Assembly: GCF_002305895.1 (NCBI RefSeq)
Contig: NZ_CP022203.1
Span: 2,458,501-2,522,500 of the forward strand
Direction of reading: 5' to 3'
From: Corallococcus macrosporus DSM 14697
Lineage (GTDB): Bacteria; Myxococcota; Myxococcia; Myxococcales; Myxococcaceae
Length of the DNA: 64,000 bases
The notes under the pieces are model-generated. The model did not search any database. It was not told where the DNA came from and saw nothing but the letters and a program-made list of their open reading frames with translations. Positions within the stretch are counted from its first letter, which is position 1. Every line of letters starts with the position of its first letter. Both the position numbers and the translations under genes were made by a program. Positions 10,322 to 19,512 of the stretch are shown here, piece after piece.

Positions 10322-12250
10322 TCAGCGCTTCAGCTTCGCGTCGATGTGGGCGGCCTCGCCGCCTGAGAAGGTCCCCTTCCACGTGCGATGGCCCTTGAGC
10401 CGCACCTGGAGGGGGACGCGTCCTTCGGGATAGCGGTTCTCCAGCGCCAGCGGCGTCGTCCCCAGCTCCGCGTCGCGGACCCAGACGGTGGCACCTGGCG
10501 GGTCGCTGTCGACGCGCAGCATCGGCGTTGGCGACAGGCGGAGCCCCGTCGCCGCCATCACCCGGATGAGCACGGTGGAGCGCCGCGGCCAGAGCCAGAC
10601 GCCCGCGCCCACCAGCAGCGCCACGAGCAGCAGCCCCACAGCCCGTCTCCTGCGTGAGCGCCGGAGGAGGGCGGCCTCATCGGGCCAGTCGCTCTCGGGC
10701 GCGTAGGCGCGCTCCGCCAGCTCCAGTTCGTCAGCGGCGGTGTGGAGCACGCTCTTCGCGCCCGGCGTGACGTACGACTGGGGGACGCTCTCCGCCAGGG
10801 TCTGCTGTGCGCTGAGCTCGAGACCTCCGGGGGGAGGAGCGAAGGCGCCTGGTGCATGGGAAGGGCGCTGCACTGGCGCCTCGTCCCTCGGCGCGTCAGG
10901 CCACATCGCGCAGTGGGAGCACCGGGCCTGGGGCGAGGACACCACGTGGCTGCAACGCGGGCAGCGGTGCACCAGCCGCCCGCTGACGCTGAGCGCGGCG
11001 CCGCCCGGCAGGGAGAGGGGCTCTTCTTCCTCCGCACCAGGGGCCGCGGATGCACCTCGCGAGCCTGAAGCAAGCGCGGAGCCCATGGGCCCCGGCGCGT
11101 GCGTCCCGGCGCGTGTGTCCACGGCGTGAGGACCGCTTCCTCCAGCCATGGACAGGGTGGGGCCCGGCGGCTGCCCCAGCGCCTCCATGTCGGGTGGCGA
11201 CGGCCGCTCGTGCCCCTGCGACGCCCAGGCCCGCGCGCCGGCCTGGGCGGGAGCGGGGGACTGCGCCGGCGTCCCGCCCGGGGGCCGCGGGCCCGCGTCG
11301 TCCCGGAGGCCTGGCGCGGGGAGGCCGGACGGCGATGCTGCCTGTTCGCTCAACGGCGGCGGCAGCCCGAGCCCTTGGAGAAACGCGGCCAGCGCCTGCG
11401 ACGTCGCGGGCTCTCCGGCCTGGGCCAGCCACCGGGCGAAGCCCTCGGCCAGGGACTCCGGCGAGTGGAAGCGCTCCTGCGGCGTGCGCGCCAGCATGCG
11501 CATGACGGCGCCCGCCAGCGGCGCGGGCACGTCCTGCGGCGGCGAAACGGGGCGCGTCAGGATGGCGTAGGCCACCGCGCTCGCGTCCTTCTCGGCGTGG
11601 AAGGGATGCCGCCCCGTGAGCAGCTCGTAGAGGACGATGCCCAGGGAGAACTGGTCGCTGGCGGCGGTGGCGGGCCCGCCTTTCAGCACCTCGGGCGCGG
11701 TGTAGGCCTCCTTCCCCCGGAAGACGCCGGGCGCGGTGTGGGCCGGGCCGGCCATCCGCGCGATGCCGAAGTCGGTCAGCTTCACCTCGCCCTCGCGCGA
11801 CACCAGGATGTTGGAGGGGGACACGTCGCGGTGGGCCACCATCACCGGCCGCCCGTCATGCACCTTGCGGTACGCATGGCCGAGCCCCGCCAGGGCCTGG
11901 TGGACGATGAAGGCGGCCAGGTGCGGCGGGAAGCGCACGCCCCGGCTCGCGGCCGAGCGCAGCAGCACGCCCAAATCCCACCCGTCCACCAGCTCCATCA
12001 CCAGGAAGAGCCCTTCGGGGCCCTGGCCCACGTCGTGGACGGTGGCGATGTTCTGGTGCTGGAGCAGCGTGGCCAGCCGCGCTTCCGCCAGGAACATGCG
12101 CGCGATGTCCGGCTCGCGCGCCAGGTGGGGCAGCACCCGCTTGATGGCCACCGGCCGCTCGAAGCCCTCCGCGCCGCGCGCGACGCCGAGGAAGAGCTCC
12201 GCCATGCCTCCAATGGCCAGCGGACGAACGAGCCGGTAGCGTTCGTTCAC
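10322..12250 (-). CDS. Ser/Thr protein kinase with zinc ribbon and PEGA domain
   Basis: 642 residues. Residues 1-270 form a Hanks-type kinase: Gly loop IGGMAELFLG, ATP-binding K37 (VAIKRV), HRD 140-142 in the myxobacterial form AHRDVSPSNILV, DFG 160-162, and a TAPEVLKG activation-segment end. A Pro/Ala-rich linker follows with a four-Cys zinc ribbon (CPRC, then CSHC). One membrane span (RRRAVGLLLVALLVGAG) lies near residue 540. The external C-terminus is a PEGA-type domain (SDPPGATVWVRDAELGTTP). The kinase is thus cytoplasmic and the PEGA domain periplasmic. It is the last gene of a minus-strand run (FecR, LysM, HD-GYP, DUF971), eight bases from DUF971. The substrate is unknown. Confidence 0.93.
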   Translation of the reverse strand: MNERYRLVRPLAIGGMAELFLGVARGAEGFERPVAIKRVLPHLAREPDIARMFLAEARLATLLQHQNIATVHDVGQGPEGLFLVMELVDGWDLGVLLRSAASRGVRFPPHLAAFIVHQALAGLGHAYRKVHDGRPVMVAHRDVSPSNILVSREGEVKLTDFGIARMAGPAHTAPGVFRGKEAYTAPEVLKGGPATAASDQFSLGIVLYELLTGRHPFHAEKDASAVAYAILTRPVSPPQDVPAPLAGAVMRMLARTPQERFHSPESLAEGFARWLAQAGEPATSQALAAFLQGLGLPPPLSEQAASPSGLPAPGLRDDAGPRPPGGTPAQSPAPAQAGARAWASQGHERPSPPDMEALGQPPGPTLSMAGGSGPHAVDTRAGTHAPGPMGSALASGSRGASAAPGAEEEEPLSLPGGAALSVSGRLVHRCPRCSHVVSSPQARCSHCAMWPDAPRDEAPVQRPSHAPGAFAPPPGGLELSAQQTLAESVPQSYVTPGAKSVLHTAADELELAERAYAPESDWPDEAALLRRSRRRRAVGLLLVALLVGAGVWLWPRRSTVLIRVMAATGLRLSPTPMLRVDSDPPGATVWVRDAELGTTPLALENRYPEGRVPLQVRLKGHRTWKGTFSGGEAAHIDAKLKR

Positions 12251-12257
12251 GGGGCGC

Positions 12258-12596
12258 TCAGGCCTTGGGCTGGGTGACGTCGCGCAAGAGCTGCCAGGGA
12301 TAGATGCCGGTGGTGTGGCCGTCGCTGAAGCTGAACGCCAGCGCGTAGTTGCCCACGGGCTGCACCTGCCGGATGCGCAGGTCGGCGGGGACCTTCGTCG
12401 GGTCCAGTGTCCGCTTGTTCGTCCATTCGTCCACGCACGCGGCGCAGGGGCACTGCTGGCGCAGCACCTGCGCGGTGGCGCCCGTCTTCACCCCGTCGTC
12501 CCACGACAGCTCCAGGCGCGTGCCATCCGGGGACAACTGCGCGTCCGTCGCGGTGACGGCTTGGGGGGCGGGCTTGATGCGGTCCCAGAAGCTCAA
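12258..12596 (-). CDS. DUF971 (gamma-butyrobetaine hydroxylase N-terminal-like) protein
   Basis: 112 residues. The pattern LSWDDGVKTGATAQVLRQQCPCAACVDEW, VPADLRIRQVQPVGNYAL and FSDGHTTGIYPWQLLRD is the DUF971 signature, including the CPCAAC cluster expected to bind zinc or iron. In other bacteria this domain is standalone or fused to Mrp/ApbC-type Fe-S carriers. Here it stands alone between an HD-GYP protein and a kinase, so its role is not explained by the neighbours. Confidence 0.85.
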   Translation of the reverse strand: MSFWDRIKPAPQAVTATDAQLSPDGTRLELSWDDGVKTGATAQVLRQQCPCAACVDEWTNKRTLDPTKVPADLRIRQVQPVGNYALAFSFSDGHTTGIYPWQLLRDVTQPKA

Positions 12597-12652
12597 CGTT
12601 CCACCTTCCAGAGTCTCAACACTGTGGCGTCCTCCCTACCATCCTTCGGCCA

Positions 12653-14359
12653 TCAGGAGGCGAGCTTCACGGGCAGCCGGTGGCCTTCCAGCCGCACGCC
12701 CTGCTTCGCCAGCACCTGCTTCAGGGCCTGGACGACCCTGGGGTCCAGTTGGGCGCCGCTGAGGTTGTCGAGAATCTCCATCGCCTTCTCCAGCGGCATG
12801 GCCTTCTGGTACGGGCGGGTGGAGGTGCAGGCATCGAAGGTGTCCGCGCACGCGACGATGCGGGCCAGCAGGGGGATGTCCTCACCCTTGAGCTTGTCCG
12901 GGTAGCCGGTGCCGTCCCAACGCTCGTGGTGGTGGCGGACGCACGCGCGCACCGCGCCCAGGAAGCTCACCGGCCCGATGATGGCGTCGCCAATGGCCGG
13001 GTGCTCGCGCATGATGGCCATCTCCTGGTCCGTGAGCTTCGTCTGCTTGCAGAGGATGGACTCCACGATGCCAATCTTCCCGATGTCGTGGAGGATGCCG
13101 CCGTACTGGAGCTGCCGCAGCTCGCGCTCGGTGAGGTTCAGCTCCCGGCCAATCTGCACCGACACGTCGCCCACGCGCTGGCTGTGGCCACGCGTGTACG
13201 CGTCCTTCGAATCAATGGAGTTCGCCAGCGCGACGATGGTCTCCAGGTAGCCCTTCTCCAGGCTCTCGTAGAGGCCGCGGTTCTCCATGTCGTACGCGAG
13301 CAACTGCTTGCTCATGTAGTTGAACGTCTGCGCCAGCTCGCCCAGCTCGTTCTTCTGCTTGATGTCCACCTCCACGCCGAACTTGCCGTGCGCCAGCTCC
13401 AGCGCGCCGCTGATGAAGCCCTTCAGCGGCCGGGTGAGGTTGCGCGAGAAGAGCGCCGCCAGCACCACCGCGACGAGGATGGCCGCGCCCAGGCCCAGCA
13501 GGATGCGCTGCTCCATGGTGTCCACCTGGCGGTAGGCGTGCTCCACCGGCTGCTCGGAGACGATGGCCCAGCCCAGCTCCGGGAGCGCCGTGTACGCGGC
13601 CACCACCGCGTCCCGGCCCTCGCCGAAGTTGCCAACGTGGAGCATCTCCAGGTTCGGCTTGCCCGCACGCTGCTTCAGCAGGTGCGCCACCGGGCCTCGC
13701 TGGGACACGTCCGCGCCCAGGCCCGCGACGCCGCCTCCGCCCGCCACGAGGTGCCCGTGCCGGTCCGCCAGGTAGGCGAAGCCGGTGCTGCCCACGCGCT
13801 CCTGCTCCAGCATCTTCCGCAGGTCCGCCAGGGACAGGTCCGCCGCGATGTACCCCCGGACGGGCTCCCCCAGGGGGAAGGCCAGCGTCAGCACCGGCCC
13901 GGTGCCCGGCGGCTCCTTCACCACGTCGGCGTAGCGCACGCCCTCGAGGTCCTCCAGCAGCGCCCGCGCCCGCTCTTCATGTCCGGCCAGCGCCGTGGGC
14001 GGGACGTCGTGCTTGGAGAAGGCCTGGAGCCCCGGCAGCCGCTTCCGCTCGGCGTCGAACACGGTGAGCGCCAGCACGTCGCGCCGCTGGTTGAGCACCG
14101 AGGCCAGGTGCGTCTGCTGCGCCTCCAGCGGCAGGCCGAAGAAGCCGGGCACGCGGGCCAGGCCCAGCACCGCGTCGGTGGGCTCGCCGAGGAAGATTTC
14201 GGCCTTCAGGCGAAGCTGCTTCACCCGCTCCTGCGCCAGCTCCTGGGCGTCGCGCACCAGGAGCTCCCGGGTGTGGGAGACGGAGAGCCACCCCACCATC
14301 AGCGTGGGGACGACGCCGACCACCAGCATCAACAGGAGGATGGCTTTGAACAGGCGCAC
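12653..14359 (-). CDS. HD-GYP c-di-GMP phosphodiesterase with Cache sensor and HAMP
   Basis: 568 residues. An N-terminal transmembrane helix (LLLMLVVGVVPTLMVGW) and a second one near residue 285-305 (LLGLGAAILVAVVLAALF) enclose a periplasmic double-Cache-like sensor. A HAMP linker follows (TRPLKGFISGALELAHG). The catalytic half has HD in LHDIGKIG (about residue 420), HPAIG, and HHHERWDGTGYP (about 476-487), with RIVACADTFDACTS downstream, all residues of active HD-GYP enzymes. It should hydrolyse cyclic di-GMP in response to a periplasmic ligand. It lies 19 bases after the LysM gene, so it is probably cotranscribed with the LysM and FecR genes. Confidence 0.94.
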   Translation of the reverse strand: MRLFKAILLLMLVVGVVPTLMVGWLSVSHTRELLVRDAQELAQERVKQLRLKAEIFLGEPTDAVLGLARVPGFFGLPLEAQQTHLASVLNQRRDVLALTVFDAERKRLPGLQAFSKHDVPPTALAGHEERARALLEDLEGVRYADVVKEPPGTGPVLTLAFPLGEPVRGYIAADLSLADLRKMLEQERVGSTGFAYLADRHGHLVAGGGGVAGLGADVSQRGPVAHLLKQRAGKPNLEMLHVGNFGEGRDAVVAAYTALPELGWAIVSEQPVEHAYRQVDTMEQRILLGLGAAILVAVVLAALFSRNLTRPLKGFISGALELAHGKFGVEVDIKQKNELGELAQTFNYMSKQLLAYDMENRGLYESLEKGYLETIVALANSIDSKDAYTRGHSQRVGDVSVQIGRELNLTERELRQLQYGGILHDIGKIGIVESILCKQTKLTDQEMAIMREHPAIGDAIIGPVSFLGAVRACVRHHHERWDGTGYPDKLKGEDIPLLARIVACADTFDACTSTRPYQKAMPLEKAMEILDNLSGAQLDPRVVQALKQVLAKQGVRLEGHRLPVKLAS

Positions 14360-14378
14360 GGCGTGGCTCCTCCAGGGG

Positions 14379-15272
14379 TTACTGCCACTGGCCCTTCTTC
14401 ACTTCGAGTTTGAGGCGCTCGGGCACCAGCTCGAAGTGCCTCGGCGCGCTGGCGTCGGACGGGCCCGCGGGGCCCACCGCGCGCACCGTCCACCGGTAGC
14501 GCCCCTCGGGCAGCACCGGCAACTTCGCCTCCAGCGTGGTGACTGTCTGCGTGAAGACGGCGCGTTGCTCCTGGGCGCGTGACACCTCCACCTCGTAGCG
14601 CTCCGCGCCTCGCACGGCCGCCCAGGTCAGCTTCACCGGGCCCAGGTGGCCGTCCCGGTCCGGACGCCGCTTCAGCCGCGCGGCGTCCTCCGGCTGGGCG
14701 GGGCTGGGGGCCACCAGGGGCGGCAGGGGCGCCGGAGGGGGCTGGCCCTTCTCCACGCGGAGGGACTCCCCCTTGGCGACGGGCTGGGTGACGCCCTCGG
14801 CTTCCACGCGCACCGGCGGGCCGTGCTTCACGGTGACGGTGGTGCTGTCGCCGTCGCCCACCGCCACGGAGAAGGCGGAGGACCGCGGCGCCCGCTCCGC
14901 CGCGACCAGCTTTCCCACGGCGTTGGCCGCCTCGGCCGCCTGCGTGTAGCGGGCCCCGCGGAAGTGCGTCTCCGCGTCCTTCAGCCGGGCGGCGGCCTCT
15001 GGGGGCACCCCTGTGCCCTTCGAACTGGCCACCAGGGTGCGCGCCGTCTCCAGCGCCTTCTGGGCCAGCACGCGCTCATGGCCCGGCACCTTCAGCCGCG
15101 TCCCCGGCGCCACGTCATCCGACGCGAGCCCGTTGAGCGCGCGCAGCTCCTCCGTCGCGCGCGCGTCGCCCAGGGTGCGCTCGGCCACCTGCCGCAGGGA
15201 CTCGTTGGGGCCCACCACCACGGTACCGGGGGGCGCCGTGCCCAGCCATGTCAGGAGGAGGAGCGCCTTCAT
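14379..15272 (-). CDS. LysM domain protein with fibronectin-like C-terminus
   Basis: 297 residues from the ATG that overlaps the FecR stop (ATGA). Signal peptide MKALLLLTWLGTAPPGT. An atypical LysM follows (VVVGPNESLRQVAERTLGD... LNGLASDDVAPGTRLKVPG), which should bind peptidoglycan. The middle is helical (Ala/Arg-rich, about 70-120) then Pro-rich. The C-terminus is a fibronectin type III-like domain (VKLTWAAVRGAERYEVEVS). A longer overlapping frame exists upstream but covers the FecR gene. Exported and cell-wall associated by prediction; with FecR and HD-GYP it may form an envelope-sensing unit. Confidence 0.85.
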   Translation of the reverse strand: MKALLLLTWLGTAPPGTVVVGPNESLRQVAERTLGDARATEELRALNGLASDDVAPGTRLKVPGHERVLAQKALETARTLVASSKGTGVPPEAAARLKDAETHFRGARYTQAAEAANAVGKLVAAERAPRSSAFSVAVGDGDSTTVTVKHGPPVRVEAEGVTQPVAKGESLRVEKGQPPPAPLPPLVAPSPAQPEDAARLKRRPDRDGHLGPVKLTWAAVRGAERYEVEVSRAQEQRAVFTQTVTTLEAKLPVLPEGRYRWTVRAVGPAGPSDASAPRHFELVPERLKLEVKKGQWQ

Positions 15273-15745
15273 TGAAAGACAATCTCCCTTCCGGCGTGGA
15301 TGGTGGCCGACGGCGTGGTGACGGACAGCGACTGGGTGGCGGGCTTCTCCACCTCCGCGTCGATGCGGCCTCGCAGCACGGTGAGGTCCGTGCGCTGCTG
15401 GCCGGGGCGGGTGCGCGTCTCCGCGATGCTGATGAGGGAATCCCCGCCCAGGTGCACCGTGCTGCCGTTGGCGGCGAAGACGATGTCGGTGACGGCGCCC
15501 GCCTCGGTGCGGACCTTGTCGTTCTCGAAGAGCGGCTGGCCCTCGAGGGCGGGGCTCCACTCGTCGGCCGTGGCGCGCTTGATTTGAACGCCGCCCTTCA
15601 TGGCGCGCAGGTGCGCGCGGTGCGTGGCCACCGGTGGAGGCGTGGCCGCGTCGGGCGCGGACAGGCGCTCATCGGCGGTGCAGCCGGCGGGGAGGGCTGA
15701 AAGCGCGAGCGCGAGCAGCATGGGTGACCAGCGTCGTCCGTTCAC
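15269..15745 (-). CDS. FecR domain lipoprotein
   Basis: 158 residues from a GTG start, giving the n-region NGRRW and the lipobox LPAGC; the internal ATG eight codons later would remove the positive n-region. Neither start has a clear ribosome-binding site. The mature part contains a FecR-type beta domain (GGVQIKRATADEWSPALEG, FENDKVRTEAGAVTDIVFA, GRIDAEVEKP, SVTTPSATIHAGREIVF). This domain is best known from anti-sigma regulators, but standalone lipoproteins with it are common in myxobacteria. No TonB receptor or sigma factor gene is adjacent, so a scaffold role is more likely. First gene of the minus-strand group. Confidence 0.82.
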   Translation of the reverse strand: MNGRRWSPMLLALALSALPAGCTADERLSAPDAATPPPVATHRAHLRAMKGGVQIKRATADEWSPALEGQPLFENDKVRTEAGAVTDIVFAANGSTVHLGGDSLISIAETRTRPGQQRTDLTVLRGRIDAEVEKPATQSLSVTTPSATIHAGREIVFQ

Positions 15746-15815
15746 GAGAGGAGTTCCGGGGACCCGAAGTCTAGCGAAGGTGGACCCGAGGGGGGCGGGC
15801 CCGGGCACGCGCACG

Positions 15816-16619
15816 CTAGTCCAAACGGCGGTGCTCCAGGCAGGGGAGGTTGCGGCGGATGCGGGCTTGCAACTCGGGGTCCACCGGCGCCAGGGCCAGC
15901 CCCTCCCCCTCCGAGGCGCGCGCCGTGACCAGGCCCCAGGGGTCCACCACCAGCGCATGGCCATACGTGACGCGGTTGGCCGAGTGCCGTCCACCCTGGG
16001 CGGGCGCCAGCACGTACGCCTGGTTTTCAATGGCGCGCGCCCGGAGGAGCACCTCCCAGTGGTCCTTGCCTGTCATCAGGGTGAAGGCCGCCGGAACCGC
16101 CAGCAGGGTGGCGCCTTCGCGGGACAGCCGCCGGTAGAGCTCCGGGAAGCGCAGGTCATAGCAGACGGACAGCCCCAACCGGCCGACCTCCGTCTGCGCG
16201 GAGACGACCTCCGTCCCCGGCGCCACCGCCGCGGACTCCTGATAGGTCGCACCGTCTCCCACCTCGACGTCGAAGAGGTGGATCTTCCGGTACACGGCCA
16301 GCCGCTCGCCGCCGGGGCCAAAGAGGACGCTGGTGTTGTAGAGGCGGCCGCCCGGCGCGCCCGTCTCCAGCACGCTGCCGGCGAGCAGCGTCACCTTCAG
16401 CTCCCGGGCCAGGCTGGCCAGGCGGGACAACGTCGGGCCGTCGAGCCCCTCGGCGGCGCCCTCGCGTTCGGGCTCCGGTCCCATCCAGGAGAAGTTCTCT
16501 GGCAGGCCCACCAGCCGGGCACCCAGCCCGGCGGCGCGCCGGACGAGCCGGGTGGCGGCTTCCAGGTTCTGGGCCTTGTCGGCGGTGGACACCATCTGCG
16601 CGGCGGCGATGAGGTGCAT
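15816..16619 (-). CDS. Carbon-nitrogen hydrolase (nitrilase family, Nit-like)
   Basis: 267 residues from ATG (MHLIAAAQMVSTADKAQN). The catalytic triad is visible: E41 (LPENFSWMG), K112 (YRKIHLFD) and C153 (SVCYDLRFPELYR). The last motif is that of the Nit1/Nit2 subgroup, which includes omega-amidases and deaminated glutathione amidases. It likely hydrolyses a small-molecule amide; the exact substrate cannot be read from sequence. A 70-base gap separates it from the FecR gene, so cotranscription is possible but not shown. It is divergent from rimP. Confidence 0.92.
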   Translation of the reverse strand: MHLIAAAQMVSTADKAQNLEAATRLVRRAAGLGARLVGLPENFSWMGPEPEREGAAEGLDGPTLSRLASLARELKVTLLAGSVLETGAPGGRLYNTSVLFGPGGERLAVYRKIHLFDVEVGDGATYQESAAVAPGTEVVSAQTEVGRLGLSVCYDLRFPELYRRLSREGATLLAVPAAFTLMTGKDHWEVLLRARAIENQAYVLAPAQGGRHSANRVTYGHALVVDPWGLVTARASEGEGLALAPVDPELQARIRRNLPCLEHRRLD

Positions 16620-16713
16620 GGCCGCGTTATAACCCCCGCCGGGGCTCGGAACCCCTGGGAATTCCTCACCCTGTCGGTCGGGTTTCACCGGGAGCAGGAG
16701 GGTGCGTCCTTCC

Positions 16714-16743
16714 TTTACACCCCGACGGGGCGTGTGCTACGGA
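16714..16743 (+). promoter_or_regulatory. Candidate promoter of the rimP-nusA operon
   Basis: TTTACA (16714-16719) is followed after 17 bases by CTACGG (or 18 bases by TACGGA). The -35 element is close to the sigma-70 consensus; the -10 is weak. It sits just upstream of the leader hairpins before rimP and after the divergent nitrilase start. The start point is inferred only. Confidence 0.35.
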
Positions 16744-16752
16744 CGCCCCCGA

Positions 16753-16808
16753 CATTTTTCGATGATGCACTTCGAAAAGTGGGCCGCGTGCCCGCTTTTC
16801 GTGTTTTT
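16753..16808 (+). promoter_or_regulatory. Antiterminator/terminator attenuator in the rimP-nusA leader
   Basis: Two exclusive RNA folds share one strand. Fold 1 pairs 16753-16762 with 16772-16781 (10 pairs including one U-G, nine-base loop). Fold 2 pairs 16773-16784 with 16790-16801 (12 pairs including one U-G, five-base loop) and is followed by TGTTTTT. Fold 1 would hold the 5' arm of the terminator and allow read-through. A further stem, 16727-16733 with 16743-16749, lies upstream. The arrangement is that of an attenuator in front of the operon that encodes NusA. Confidence 0.6.
16773..16808 (+). terminator. Intrinsic terminator upstream of rimP
   Basis: A 12-pair stem (CGAAAAGTGGGC with GCCCGCTTTTCG, one U-G) with loop CGCGT is followed at once by a T-tract (TGTTTTT). 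It ends 20 bases before the rimP ATG and points in the direction of rimP transcription. No gene on the plus strand precedes it, so it cannot be the end of an upstream plus-strand transcript visible here. Confidence 0.75.
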
Positions 16809-16827
16809 GGAGGCTGGTTTCCCGCTT

Positions 16828-17313
16828 ATGTCGGAGAAGAACCTCAAGCAGACGGTGGAGGAGCGGGCCCTGGCCCTGCTCGAACCCATTGTCGCGGGTG
16901 AAGGCCTGGAGCTCGTGGACCTGGAATTCCTCCGGGAGCGCGAGGGCTGGGTGCTCCGGTTGTTCATCGACAAGCCGGGTGGCCGCGTCGGGCTGGACGA
17001 GTGCACCCAGGTGTCGCGCGCGGTGGACCCATCGCTCGACGTGGAGGACTTCATCCCCCACGAGTACAGCCTGGAGGTCTCCAGCCCCGGAGTGGACCGG
17101 CCGCTGCGGAAGCCGGCGCACTTCGAGCGAGTGAAGGGACAGAAGGTGAAGGTGAAGACGTTCGGCCCGGTGGGAGAGCCCCCGCGCAAGAACTTCACCG
17201 GCACGCTGACCGAGGTGGCAGGCGACGGAATCTCGGTGGAGGTGGAAGGGGCAGGAACCTTCCACATCCTCTTCAAGGACATCGCCAAGGCGAACCTGGA
17301 GTTCCAGTTCTAG
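16828..17313 (+). CDS. rimP: Ribosome maturation factor RimP
   Basis: 161 residues from ATG (MSEKNLKQTVEERALALLEP), with GGAGG 14 bases upstream, a rather long spacing. The frame stays open upstream to an ATG at 16762 that would add 22 residues encoded by the leader hairpin, judged unlikely. Family motifs: GLELVDLEFLREREGWVLRLFID, YSLEVSSPGVDRPLRKP and the Sm-like C-terminal domain. RimP binds the 30S subunit and helps late assembly. First gene of rimP-nusA-ylxR-infB. Confidence 0.94.
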   Translation: MSEKNLKQTVEERALALLEPIVAGEGLELVDLEFLREREGWVLRLFIDKPGGRVGLDECTQVSRAVDPSLDVEDFIPHEYSLEVSSPGVDRPLRKPAHFERVKGQKVKVKTFGPVGEPPRKNFTGTLTEVAGDGISVEVEGAGTFHILFKDIAKANLEFQF

Positions 17314-17375
17314 ACGTCGACATACAGGGCCCTCCCCCGTGCGAGCGCGCCCGTGGACCCCTTTAGGAGAAGACC

Positions 17376-19076
<1,701 letters not shown>

Positions 19077-19095
19077 GCTAGGCAAGGGAGGGAGC

Positions 19096-19431
19096 GTGGG
19101 GCGCCCGGCTGGCCGGCCCAGGCCGGAAGTTCAAGACGCGGGGTCAGGTCCGGTCCGGATGTGCGTCGGATGCGGGTCACGGCGGCCGCAGGCGGAGCTC
19201 ACCCGGTTCGTGGTAGGGCCCGGAGGCGCCATCGAGGTCGACAGGAAGAGGCGGCTGCCAGGACGGGGCGCCTACCTGTGCGGTGCCGGTTGTCTGACGG
19301 CAGCGCTGAAGCGGAAGGCGTTTGGTAGGGCCTTTCGCGGAAAGGCGGGCCAGGTTGACCCGTCGCAGCTCGGACAGGCATGGGAGCAGGGGGTCGGAGT
19401 GGGGAGGGGTGCGGGGGGGAGTGGGTGTTAG
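19096..19431 (+). CDS. ylxR: YlxR (DUF448) RNA-binding protein
   Basis: 111 residues from a GTG start at 19096, chosen because AGGGAGGGAG lies immediately before it and it clears the nusA stop. Upstream ATGs at 19012 and 19045 would overlap nusA. The signature RMCVGCGSRRPQAELTRFV and GRGAYLC (the conserved GRGAYLC motif) is present. YlxR is a small basic RNA-binding protein encoded between nusA and infB in many bacteria. The extra N-terminal 25 residues and Gly-rich tail are not conserved elements. Confidence 0.88.
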   Translation: MGRPAGRPRPEVQDAGSGPVRMCVGCGSRRPQAELTRFVVGPGGAIEVDRKRRLPGRGAYLCGAGCLTAALKRKAFGRAFRGKAGQVDPSQLGQAWEQGVGVGRGAGGSGC

Positions 19432-19512
19432 TCACCACTCGCACACATTTTCGGGTTTGGACTAGGGTGCTGCGCCCCGGAGTCGGCGGAGCAGAAGGCC
19501 ATCAAGGGCAAT

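Noticed and set aside
15273-15560. N-terminal extension of the LysM gene over the FecR gene
   Set aside because: The extension is in the wrong frame of a FecR domain and has no signal; the ATG at the ATGA overlap gives a proper signal peptide.
16762-16827. Alternative rimP start at ATG 16762
   Set aside because: It would place a terminator and its alternative stem inside the coding region and add a non-conserved hydrophobic stretch; the ATG at 16828 matches the family start.
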